From the NCBI RefSeq assembly GCF_022539315.1, contig NC_066316.1:28955245-29019244 (forward strand): a stretch of DNA of 64,000 nucleotides, read 5' to 3'. The DNA is from Serinus canaria (lineage: Eukaryota; Chordata; Aves; Passeriformes; Fringillidae). Below the pieces are notes generated by a model. The model saw only the letters and a list, made by a program, of their open reading frames with translations, ran no database searches and was not told where the DNA came from. Below are positions 26,895 to 37,785 of the stretch, one piece after another (the first letter of the stretch is position 1; the number at the start of each line of letters is the position of its first letter). The position numbers and the translations under genes are program-made.

Positions 26895-27319
26895 ATGGAA
26901 TCATAAATTTTTTTAGATTGGAAAAGGGCTTTAAGATCACTGAGTCCAACCACTAAACCATGTCTCTAAGTGACACATCTACATGTCTTTTAAATGCCTT
27001 CAGGGATGGTGCCTTGACCGCTTCCCTGGGCAACAATTCTAGTGCTTGGTAGACCTTTTGGTGAAGAGATTTTTCTTATATTCAATCTAAACCTGTTCTA
27101 GTGCAACTGGAGGCCATTTCATCTTGTTCTACTGCTGGATACCTGAGAGATGAGATCAACTCCCACCCGCTTACAACTCCAATCTCTTTTTAGGTAGTTG
27201 TAGAGAACAATAAGGTTCCCCCTGAGCCTCCTTTTTTCCAGGTGAAACAACCCCCTTTCTTTCATCCAATCTTCATAAGATTTGTGCTCCAGACCCTTCA
27301 CCAGCTCTATTGCTTTTTG
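26895..27319 (-). mobile_element. CR1 LINE 3'-end copy, tail-to-tail with the preceding one
   Basis: Reverse-complement CR1: ATGGAATCATAAATTTTTTT at the tail, AAGATCACTGAGTCCAACCA, CTTTTAAATGCCTTCAGGGA, CTTCCCTGGGCAACAATTCT, TTAGGTAGTTGTAGAGAACA and GATTTGTGCTCCAGACCCTT. It is truncated near TCTATTGCTTTTTGG (27319). The preceding CR1 is on the other strand, so the two 3' tails face each other. Confidence 0.95.
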
Positions 27320-29673
27320 GAAAGGGAAAAAGCCTTCAGTCTCATTAACATGACTGAAGTATCATTATGTACTTATACTGTTGTTATTTATAAAGTAATA
27401 GATTAGAGATGCTTTTTATTTCCTTTCTCTTTGCTTTCCTGGTGCTGTTTCCAGGTGTACTCATTTGTACTAGTCCAGGTTTCTTCACAGTCAGGAAATT
27501 TTGAAACCTACTCCTCTGTATATGAGCTTCCTACTGGTGACAGCTGAGCCTCTGAGCTGCGGTTAAGCCATTGGAGAAAAGGAATGTGAGATGTCAGGAA
27601 AGGAGGCAAAGTGTCTTTCAGGGGCTTCTGTTCTGCAGGGCTTCAGGGGAGCAAATGGGGCACTGGGGACAAAGTCACTCCAGCCACACACAGACACACA
27701 CAGCCTCTGCCTTCTGCTGACTGTCAGTTTTGGGGTGATGGAGAACCAATGACTGAGCTAGAGAAAACACTGCACAAGATGTCTCTTACCCACAATTTCC
27801 CTTCCTGTGCCGTGACAACAGACTGCCCCAAAAACTGTTCTTACATGCGCACACAGTTTCCAGATACTTTGCAAACAACTGATTAGCAGAAGTCAGTACT
27901 TATAATTATCTTACAGAGGAGAAAGAGAGGTTAATTGAAACTCATCCAAGGTTACATACATAGCAAGACATGATGAAGCAATCCAGGAGTTAATGTTAAT
28001 GTTAGTGTTAAAGCCAGATTTTTTCCCCAGAGACAAAAGCACTGCGTCTCTCTTTTCAATGTAATTATGTAAACACTGTCCATGACACTAGATTTGTGTT
28101 AGAAAATTGTGCAGTGATGCCTTACATGTAGAAAAACATCATTGTGCAAAGAGAAGTTATGAGAGTTGGGTTTTCCGTGAGGAACTTGGGGAATTATTTT
28201 GGGCAAAACATTTGAGGCAGATTGTGCCTCTTCTTACTCACTTCTTAAAAATAGGTAGAAGTTTTCTCTTTTTCAAAGTGCATTAAGATTCTGGTGTGAA
28301 AGTACTGGTTTTGCTACCAAAAGTCCTCCTTTCTTTTCCCCATCCATTTACAGCTCTTTGGAAATAAGTATCTGTGTAAGCAGGTGCAACAGTCTACAAT
28401 TTTGAAAAGCTGCTCTTCTCATGGTAGAAGTAATGGGAATGTTAAGTTCTCCAGAGAAACAGTAAATTATTTTCCTGTGTGTAAATCAAAAAGGGAGAAG
28501 TGCTAGAAAGAGAAATGTAATGGACAGACCTAGTCCCATCCAAAGTGAAAAGCAAGAAAGTTCAGTGGAAAGTTTACCAGGCTGCTGAAAGAGCCCAGAG
28601 ACTGTAGAGGCCATGTGTTGTGTCATGCAATGGCTCAGCAGAATTCTTATGTTTCCTTCTCAGAACTCTGTTAATTTCTCACTGACCCATGAACCAAGCA
28701 CAGAGACAAGACACTGGGCTTGTATTCCTTGTAACAGGGGACCTCTGCCTCCAAATGCCTATGCTGACATCCTTAGGAATCCTGAGACATTCAGCAAAAG
28801 TGATTGTTTGTTTGGTTTAATTTTTTTAATGTGGACTTCAAACCTGCCTTGCTTATGTTTCGAAGGATTTCCAAATCTTTGTATATCACTTTGCGTGTCC
28901 AATGAAATTTATGAGAAAAAAAATCAGAAAAAAGATCTTTTAGTTTTAGTATGTCTTGGATTTCCTACCAGTGTCTCTCTGCATGTAGGTTACACATGAA
29001 AGAAAAACTGCAGTCTGCACTCCAAATAAAGAATGCTTCCTATGGAATATTGGACAGACTTTGTCTTAGAGCTGAACAAAGGGTCAATAAAAAAAAAAAA
29101 GTAACAGTCTGAGATAAAGAAGAGAATCCCAATTCTAATTATCCTGCTCTTCCTTTGATGTGGAAGGAAATAAGAATGCATAAAGACTTTTATAAGAATT
29201 AAAATAAGCTAAAGAGTTACCTGAGGATTTTCTGTTATGGCACAGAGCCAAGGGGAATTTGGATTCAGACCATGAGAAGAGGCCTTCAGTTGTATTTGCA
29301 GAAAGCAGTAGAGTCTGTTGATGGACATTTATGTTTCTTGCCACAGGCAGTTCTCTGAGAGAAATGCTCCTTAGCACCTTTGCAGCTTCTGTGTGTGCTC
29401 AAAATGAGTAAGAAACAGAGTAACAGGTAACTTCTCTACTGTGCTGATAAAGCAAAATGTAGGATTGCTGTTAAGAACAAGATAAATAAATGAACTGAAT
29501 GGCTAAAAATAGCAGAGAGGCCCAGCTTAGCTGACTCAGGAGCTTGTAGATGAAATCTGATAGAGACTGGCATGCAGCATTAAGATAGAATAAATGTTGA
29601 TGGCCATTAAATGAACAATCAAAAAATGAATGGACCTTCAAATGGTCTGTGGGAGAAAAAAAACAAACTAGCC

Positions 29674-29715
29674 CAAGCCATTTATAATTAGTGCTCAAGC
29701 CATTTATAATTAGTG
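29674..29715. repeat. 22-bp direct repeat, two copies
   Basis: CAAGCCATTTATAATTAGTG occurs at 29674-29693 and again at 29696-29715, with CT between them. The two copies are identical. The unit contains an ATAATTAG core like that bound by homeodomain proteins, but this alone proves nothing. Confidence 0.95.
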
Positions 29716-29848
29716 GTGTTGAAAACACCGTTCCTCTTCTCCTGTGTATTTGCTTTGGGAAATCACCATCCTGCACTAATGTGCAGTGACTGCACTGGAA
29801 AACTCCAGGAAACTGCCCAGAAAGACCTGCTGCTGATGTAACTCACCT

Positions 29849-29881
29849 AAGTGTGTGTCTGTTTACCAAACAGACACACTT
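29849..29881. repeat. near-perfect inverted repeat (hairpin)
   Basis: GTGTGTCTGTTT and AAACAGACACAC are exact reverse complements separated by the three-base loop ACC. With a two-base bulge in the GT run the stem extends to about 14 pairs. It is too short for a typical microRNA precursor. Confidence 0.9.
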
Positions 29882-30921
29882 GGATTTTCTAAATGGCCTC
29901 TTTGTTTTCAGTTTGTTTTTATATGCTCACTGCCTACACATTTAAATTTTGTGCATTACCAAAAACCATCCAGGTAGCTAGGCTCTGTTTTGTGCCAACA
30001 AATCAGGCAGCTAAAGCCTGTGCTTTCCTGTCAGTGAAGGTGGAATGATACTGATAGAAGGTAGGTTTTCACAGGTAAAATCACACTAGTCAACAAAATC
30101 TGGCTATGATTATTAAGGTTATAATGTGCCATTCACAAGTTCTGGATAGAGCTATATACTTTTTTTCTATTTTGTCAGAGGTTTTACCCACTGGCAGGTA
30201 TCAGCCCATGTGACAAAACTTGTTTGTATGATTATTCAGGTTTCATGAGACCACTTTAAGAAAGTCATTAGATGAAACATTCAAAATATTTGTTCCTAGT
30301 GTTTCTGAAATGAAACATTTTAATTTGGAAACCACGCGTTTCACGTACGTATTTTCTAAAGTACAATATTTAATGAATGAGTAAATCAAGCATGCCTCCT
30401 GGATTTATGCAGCAGGACTGAATTAATTTAGTTACTACAGTCAGCACTCAGCAATTAAAAATTGAACAGTAAGCTTCAAGGCAGATACAAATGAGACTGA
30501 CCTTGGCATTGCAGGTAGGCATCATTTTAGAGTAAAAATTTCCATCTTCTGCAGCACAAGAAATTTAGGCTAATTGCCAAGAGGAATTTTAGGCACTCAT
30601 TTCTTTTCTCTGTTCTCTGTGTGTGCATGAAGACTTTTTAGTCTCAGCTTCAAGTGGCATGATGCCAGATCAGACAGGCTCTAGAGATTTGTCATAGGAA
30701 GTGGTGGCACCTGTACCCTTTGGATGGAAACCAGAGGAAAGTCCAGTTTCCAAAGGATGTGCATCCCTAACTGACCAAGTCCTGGAGTCATAGCATGACT
30801 GTGGAACAAGTTCACTGCTTATCAGGCAATGGAGAACCTGCACAGCTCAGACCATCTTAACAGCAGAGTGGACTGTTGTCTAGAAAGGCTGAACTCAGGT
30901 TAAAGGCTTTTTGGTAGGAAA

Positions 30922-30951
30922 AATGTTAATAACGTTGATAATGTTGATAAC
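30922..30951. repeat. GTTGATAAY short tandem repeat
   Basis: About three imperfect copies of a 9-base unit (GTTAATAAC, GTTGATAAT, GTTGATAAC). Small local slippage product. Confidence 0.8.
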
Positions 30952-33900
30952 ATATGTCTTCCATGTGGATACTCTGATTCCAAACATGAGGTAGGCACAA
31001 GGATGCATAATTTCCTTCACAGAAGTCTAATAAAGGTAACCAAGTGTCTCTCCTCTGCTTTCATGAAACTTACTACATTCTGTATTCTTGAAAAGTGAGA
31101 GTAGTAAATAATTCTGAGGCTTCTGCACTTCAGATTTTATGTGAAGTGATGAAAATGTCCCAAATGTATTGTGGGGAAGTGCCAGACAGGCAGATGCTTG
31201 GAAGTACACAGAATGTGTTCACTAAGTTTTATTTTGTCACAAAATGAGTCTCAAAATCTTGACTAATTTTGCACATTTCTTAAAACCAAATGGCTTATAA
31301 TGGTAACTTCATTTCAGCCAAGTGCTAGCAATAATGAGGAGTGATCTAACAGAGCTACACATGGTTTCTTCTTTACTGAAGAGCTCTTGCTACATTAGGA
31401 ACTAGGATGTAAGTGCATTGTGGATCTAAGGTGCTCTCGGGTCACTAAGGCTGCAAGACACACACACCACCCAGCCATCAGGGACATCTTTGTCAGAGAA
31501 GCTAAAAAATATAAAACGTTTCTCCTGGATCAATACCACTGTGAAAAATGAAAATCTTTATGTACATACATATTTCTCAGAATTTCTTCTGAGAAGAAAG
31601 TAACTCTGTCCCAGCTAAAACCAGGACAGTGACCAAACACACGTTAGTGCTCAAAATTTCCTTTCCATATACGCTGCAGGAAAGTGACTCTAGGAAGGAA
31701 TTTTTCCATGTTTTCCAAGAGCTCACCAAAGAAGCATTTGCTAGTAGGTTAATTATATCAAACAGAAACAAAATTTTTGACTTATTCTGAAATTTGTCTG
31801 ATAAGATTTGCGGTTACTATTGTCTTTTAAGTGTTATGTACTAAAACTTCATAAAAGTGCCCAAGGATTTTTTTTTGCCTAAGTAACCTGAAATGTGAAA
31901 AGGTTACTAATTGCAGAGATTAGGTGTGCTGGACCACTAGCACATGGATTTGTTTTTTAGGATGTATGGAAAGTACTGGTTTTAATGAAAGAAATTAGAT
32001 ACTTTAGTAAACTAGGAGAGATGAAAGCTACATTGATAATCTGGGCTTTTGAGAGATGCATTGTTTCCGTCTTGGTAGCAGTAAGGAATTGGGTAGTGTT
32101 AGTATTTAAAAAAAGAAATAACATGATTGGCATCAGGAAAGTATCAGGAAGGCACTATGAGAAATGAAGAAAAGCTTTCCAAGAACACACACATAGGTTT
32201 TGTCCATGAAAGACTGAATGAGAGCAGTATCTTCCTGTGTGAGAAAGCCCTGCCTAAGAAAATACTTGGTTATTTCCTTGGGATCAGTTGAATAGATTAA
32301 ATCAGCTTTCACAGAGCGAGCCCTCTTGGAAATCAGCTTTATGTATTATCCTTACCTCTGTTCTGGATCCATAATAACCAGTTTTTTAAGGACTGCAACC
32401 TTAACAAAAAAATGATCTTACATTTAGGACCATCCTGTGAGGCAATTTTACTTGGACACATCCACTCCTTTAGCCTGGCTCTTTCTAAATACTGGCAAGC
32501 TAAAACTGCTTCCATGCTAGGGAGCACAGAGCAGCTAGGAGGGACTCCCAGCTGCTTGGAAATGTGAAAACAATAGAACAGCACTCAAAAGAATCAAACC
32601 ACATAGACAAACCTCATGGTGGTAAAGGGGTGAAAAATATTTTTAGTGCAACCTTGCTATGGCTGCAATATTCAAGAAAAAAAATTTGTACAAAGGGTAA
32701 TAAAATTGTTACACTTTACCCAAAGTTCCCTGTTTTCTGTTACTGTGGAAACAGCAACAGAATATTAATACACATTAATATGGGTGGAGTTTAGTACAGA
32801 CAGCCACAAGCACCTGGAGAAATGTGTTCTTGTAAATGTTCCCTCTTAATGTGTAAAAGGCAAGGTGGCTGGAGCAAGTAAGCAGTTCATGTGCTAGAGC
32901 TATTAACTTTTTTCAATGACACCACTCCTTAAAAGGCCTAGCCAAAACCTCCACAACATTATGCATCTAAATGCATCTGATGAAGATCAGGTGAATTGTC
33001 AAAGAATGCAGGAGCCTGGGTAAGCAAAAAATACAAAAGCTCAACAAAAGCAGTGTTGGTTGTCCTGATTTTGAGCCTCTAATCTGCTAGGTGCAAATTG
33101 ACTTCAAACACCTGAAGAGTTTCACAGGGGCTCACAAAGCTGCAGTGGCCTAAAACCAAGTCTGTGTTTTCATGGATGTGCTACCGAGGACACATCCAGA
33201 TGCAGAGACATTTACTTTCCTTATGGCCATTGCAATTGTTTGGTAAGTGAAGCATAATCTGCTTGTATGGATCAGGGAAAACACAAAACCTACCTTTCCA
33301 CACAGTTTTTTGGTGATGCAAGGGATTAAGGTATAAGTTTTGTCCTGGTATGGTCCAATCCTCTTTTATGCCTTGTTGATTAAACTGCTTTTGGAAATAG
33401 GTGTGTAACTTCACTGCAGTCCTTCAAGCTCTGCATTGAGGGTAGATTTCCTAGCCACAGAAGTTCACTTAAAACAGAGATAAGAGAAGACAAAGAACAA
33501 AGAAAAGGGCAGCTATCAGAAAAGAAAATCCAGTTCCTCCACAGCTCCTACAAAACTGAAAGGAGGTATTTTAGCTCACCCATACAGTCCCTGGAGCCTG
33601 GGTCCCAGGGTGCTTGGAAACTGTAGAATCAGAGCCACTACCCATCCATCTTTCCTTTTTTAATTTTTTCTTTCTCTCCCTTTTCCCAGCCATTATGCTG
33701 CATATTATTTGTCTGACAGTTACCTTGTGCTTGGCACTGTGGTAGGCAAAGGTTATTGGAATTTAAATGCAAAGTTCAATGACTATAGAATTAAAAAATG
33801 CCTTGGAGGCATTGCTGAAATGAGATGCCAAATCCCAGAATTTGTATCTTTATGAGGAAATTTGAATACAAAACACCAAGGTTTATGGCTCTTGCACATA

Positions 33901-34332
33901 TTAATTCATACCGATCCATGTTCTAAGAGGACCAAAGGGGCTATTTTTCATCTTGGGCTGAGACAGGAACTCTTCCAGATTTACTGACTTGCTGTGAGAA
34001 ATATGCTTTATCAGGCTGATAGATATCTTTAAAATGTAAATCAGAATGGTGAGCTTATCACAAGACTGCCATTAGCAGCTTATAAAATTCTTGGTGTTGC
34101 AGTTAAGAAGAGATTTTGTGAACAAAGTGAGCATAGTGGTCAGCAAAAACAAACCCTAAACTTGACACTTTATTTTCTGTCTTAGAAGAAAATTACCAGA
34201 AATAAAATCAAAACGATTTCTATTATACATCCATCTCCTTGGCAACTAGCAATTACCATGGCTTTGTGGGATGGTTTAGATTTTAAAGGATATTATTATA
34301 ATTGTGCAGGCTCAAGAATTGCAGTATGACCT

Positions 34333-34481
34333 GGAATCATCCCTGGAAGCGCTCAAGTCCAGCCTGCATAAGGCTCTGAGCAGCCTGGTTTAGTTAAAAG
34401 TGTCCCTTGGAAAGTAGGTGGGAACTAGATGATCTTCAGGCCCCTTCCAACCCAAACCATTCTATCATTCTATTAGTCTAT
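34333..34481 (+). mobile_element. CR1 LINE 3'-end fragment
   Basis: The + strand CR1 end is seen as ATCATCCCTGGAAGCGCTCA, CAGCCTGCATAAGGCTCTGA, GCAGCCTGGTTTAGTTAAAA, GTGGGAACTAGATGATCTTC, then CCTTCCAACCCAAACCATTC and a TCTATCATTCTATTAGTCTA tail. It is a 5'-truncated copy of about 150 bases in the same orientation as LRFN2. Confidence 0.93.
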
Positions 34482-37043
34482 GAATTCCTACCTCATCTTT
34501 GGCCCAAGTGCTTTGGCTGTCTGGAGAGAGAGAATGGAAAATCATTTGCCCAGTGGAACTCCCAGATTTTCTCCTTAAGGAGTCCTGTCCATTTCTGTTG
34601 TCTCCAGTGTCCTGTAGGAAGTCCTTTTGGTTTATATCCTCATCCCTGAATTGTGAACTGTTCACTTCAGGGTTACATTGTAGAAACTCAGGGCTCGAAG
34701 CTTGCAATAACAACGCTAGTAAATGATCACAAAGGGCAGAAATTTCCTCTGTAAACAAACAATATTTACATTAGTACTCTCAAGTGCATGCAATAGCTGG
34801 AATGACAGTGGCTGTTGCCAATTTGCCCTCTTGCTGGCAAGAGCACATGCTGCACTCTCTGTGACTTTCATGCACACGTGCAAGCTCACACAGGCAGATG
34901 ATGTGCTTTCGAGCCATCCACAGATGGTTTCCCCATCAGGGCTTGCTTTGCCATTTAGGCCTCCTGCTTCACATCCTCCTCTTGGTGCTTCATCCCTATT
35001 TTATGTAATTAACTTCTGTTCCTCCCCCCATTTTTACTTCTTTTTCCCGTGAATGCTCTTTACTCTGACGTTTAGAGTCAGCCATCTCCCCGAAGCACTG
35101 TGATATTTACCAGCATCCGGAAAAATGTGGTTAGAGAATTGAGACACTTAAAGGAGACACGGCTGTCGTAAGTGTGCATTCACATTTCTGAATAGATATT
35201 CAGAGGGTGGGAATGTAGATGAGGGAGAAGCTATGAAAGGGCTTATTACTAATTAACTATATCTATTTCTCTCCCTTTTAAACTGCTTTTTGTTTATCAT
35301 TTCAGCTGGTAGGGTAATACACTAAATTAAAGCTGCATAATACATTTATAATTGAGATTGAAAAAGCCAATTGCCTGTTACTAAACCACCAATTGATAAT
35401 ATTGTAAGGGATATTTATAGCTCTTTGGTATGTATGCCACAGATTTGCATCAATAACACACTTGCTTATCTCCAAACATTTTATTCAGTAGCCCTTTATT
35501 TACTATTGAAGGTAAGATTACTCTTCTCGAGCCATCCTTTCTAAAAGTGCCTCACTTTCATCTTGTTTGTAAAGCTCAGCAAACACAGATGCTTCAGTCA
35601 TTTCCTCTGCTATGAAATAGTAATAACAGTATATAATTACCATCATCACACCATGCAGAAAACCTTGCCATAAAGAACACACTCTACATAGTTCAGCACT
35701 CATAACATCTTGCATTTCTACAGCTCCTTCTTTCTGACTCATCTTGCATATCCTAGAGAGGAGATACCAAGCCACCTTACCCAGGGCATGAATTGAGACA
35801 TTTTGGGCAGAGCCCCAAACAGAGTCCCTTAGGGGCCTATGCCCTCTACCATTCCTTTGACAAGAAGGTAGAGCAAGACCTGTTTAAAGGGTTCTTAATA
35901 AATTGTTGAAGGGACAGTTTTTGTTTTGTGTTTGGTGTGTCTTACTGGGGGTTTAATAACTCAAAGTATGTGCCAAGAAACTGCCAAGTGTATGGGCACC
36001 TGCATGTTGAGAAGGGATATGGCACAGACCAAGGAGTGCTGCAAGTTTACATGGTGATTGAAGGTTAAAGAGAGGCAAAATGGCCACGTTCAAAATGAGA
36101 GCCTGAACTGTGTCTGTAGCTAGTGCCACAGGGGAGGGTCTTGGAGACTGGTGCACACCATCCTAGCAAGAAACACCTGGGAGAGCCCTTACAAAAATAC
36201 AGCTTTTTGTCTACCTGCCCCTTTCCTCAGAAAGAGAATGAGGGCTAGAAATGATCCACCCATTCTTCAGCCCTGCTGGATAGCAGGGTCTGGGAAAGGG
36301 ATAAACAGAAAGAAAGCAAATTTCCCTATATCCTGCTCATGTGGGAAGAATGTCAGCAAACCTGTGTAAGTATTCCCAAACCTGAAGAAGGGCTTCAGCT
36401 TCTCCCAGCCACAATTGTCTCTCCAAGCCAGCCCAATAGTGAGTTCTGTTTATCAAAATTCAAAGATATATCGTTGAAGTTTAAGCTGGAAAAGTGTGTG
36501 AGAAATCAGAAAAAAGGGAGATAATGGTGCAAAGAGGAATTGACAGGGTGCAAGGGAGGGCCATGAAGATGGGCAAGAGCTTCTCTGTCGCTACAACAGT
36601 AGGGGTTGCATTTTGAGAGCATGTAGTTGTCAAAAAGCTTGCCAGGGGCTTAAGGTAGCATCATCCTCCCCTTCTCTTTGGAGCTAGATGCTGTCACCCT
36701 TTCCATGGTTGGGCTGAGCACAGTGTGAAACCAGGTGGCAATTACATAAGTGATTTCTGCTTCTAATGCTGTCTGTCATTAATTTTATTATGAGTGGGCA
36801 AGTGACTTGCCCCAGAACTGGCCAGATAATTACATGGTCATTATTAACCACATTACTGAAGGGTAAAAATGCAGTTATTTTTATCCATAAAGTCAGCTTC
36901 TTCAACCCTAAAACTAATTGCACATTATTATGCAGCAGAAAGTAATTACTATAGATACTGATTCTAGCTTCTACTCCCAAAGAAGCAGACACTATTTAAA
37001 ATTAAATCTTTCAGGATTTTTAATAAGCCTTGCAATCTGCAGT
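34482..37043. other. non-coding stretch upstream of the LRFN2 exon
   Basis: No gene recognised. A short block at 36530-36592 (GTGCAAGGGAGGGCCATGAA and following) resembles the CR1 segment 'gcagaggagggccatgaag', but is too short to call firmly. AT-rich blocks at 35325-35520 and 36740-36960 contain several ATTA/TAATT cores and look like candidate conserved non-coding DNA; this is a judgement from composition only. Confidence 0.4.
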
Positions 37044-37158
37044 AAAAGAAAGAAAGAGAGAGAGGGAAAGGAAGGAAGGAAGGAAGGAAGGAAGGAAGGA
37101 AGAAGGAAGGAAGGAAGGAAGGAAGGAAGGAAGGAAGAAGGAAGGAAGGAAGGAAGGA
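37044..37158 (+). repeat. (GGAA)n purine microsatellite, 115 nt without a pyrimidine
   Basis: The + strand is purine-only from 37044 to 37158. It opens with GAAA and GA units and then becomes GGAA repeats with two GAA interruptions. It lies about 600 bases upstream of the LRFN2 coding exon, within the presumed preceding intron. It creates spurious frames encoding Lys/Glu/Gly/Arg repeats. Confidence 0.97.
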
Positions 37159-37177
37159 CTGAATATGAGAATGAAGT

Positions 37178-37594
37178 CCTTCCATCTACGCATTACTCCT
37201 TCCTCCTTCCTCTCCCTCATCCGTCCTCTCCTCTCTCCCTCTCTCTCTCCTCTCCCTCTCCTCGCTCTCTCCTCCCTCCTCCTCTCGCTCCCCTCCCTCC
37301 TCCCTCCGCTCCCCTCCCTCCCTCCTCCTCCCTCTCTCCCTACCCTCCGCCCTCCCTCCCTCCCTCCTCCCTCACCTCCCTCCCTCTCTCCCTCTCTCCC
37401 TCTCTCCCTCTCTCCCTCTCTCCCTCTCTCCCCTCCCTCCCTCCCTCCCTCCTCCCTCCCTCCTCCCTCCCGCCCTCCGCCTCCCGCCCTCCCTCCCTCC
37501 TCCCTCCGCCCTCCCGCCCTCCCGCCCGCCCTCCCGCCCGCCCCCCTCCGCCTCCCTCCCGCCGCTTTTCATCCTGCTTTTCTCCTTCTTTTCT
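37178..37594 (+). repeat. C/T-rich polypyrimidine tract of about 400 nt, GC-rich at its 3' end
   Basis: The + strand is almost wholly C and T. The longest uninterrupted pyrimidine run is 97 nt (37375-37471) and includes a regular CCCTCTCT array at 37381-37430. From 37472 on, single G bases appear and the pattern becomes CCCG/CCCT, so the - strand holds many GGG runs with 1-2 base loops (about 37505-37550). It then passes through TTTTC and TTCTT sequence to an AG at 37596-37597. Long Ser/Pro/Leu frames across it are repeat artefacts. Confidence 0.95.
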
Positions 37595-37760
37595 CAGCCC
37601 TCCTGTCCCATCCTGGAGAGCTGATGCCTTTAGCTGTGACTCCTGAGAGGAGGCATCACAAAGTCTCTCTGGAGGTAGATGTTAGGAAAAACACAAGAAG
37701 AAAGCTATCATAATTAGTACATCATAATTGCTGATGTTCCTTTTCACTCTTTTTGTTTCT

Positions 37761-37765
37761 TCCAG
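37761..37765 (+). promoter_or_regulatory. LRFN2: 3' splice acceptor of the first LRFN2 coding exon
   Basis: A T-rich tract (TTCCTTTTCACTCTTTTTGT then TTCT) leads into TCCAG at 37761-37765, with exon sequence from 37766. An in-frame TGA at 37777-37779, just before the start codon, fits a 5' UTR beginning in this short segment. The acceptor is predicted from sequence only. A second candidate at 37596-37597 is discussed in the findings. Confidence 0.75.
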
Positions 37766-37785
37766 GTACTGTTGCGTGATTTACA

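Larger units (their letters stand above)
27320..34332. other. non-coding stretch, nothing gene-like
   Basis: About 7 kb of AT-rich sequence without a recognised gene or repeat family. Open frames reach 128 codons (28613-28999, +) without domains. The structured items are the hairpin at 29849, the 22-bp duplication at 29674 and GTTGATAAY repeats at 30922-30951. Confidence 0.5.

Noticed and set aside
36530..36592. CR1-like GTGCAAGGGAGGGCCATGAA block
   Set aside because: Too short and isolated to call as an element, although it resembles the CR1 3' UTR on the + strand.
36918..37713. Open frames of 242 and 227 codons on + across the purine/pyrimidine tracts
   Set aside because: The translations are Lys/Glu/Gly/Arg repeats followed by Ser/Pro/Leu repeats dictated by microsatellite sequence; no start context, domain or splice evidence.
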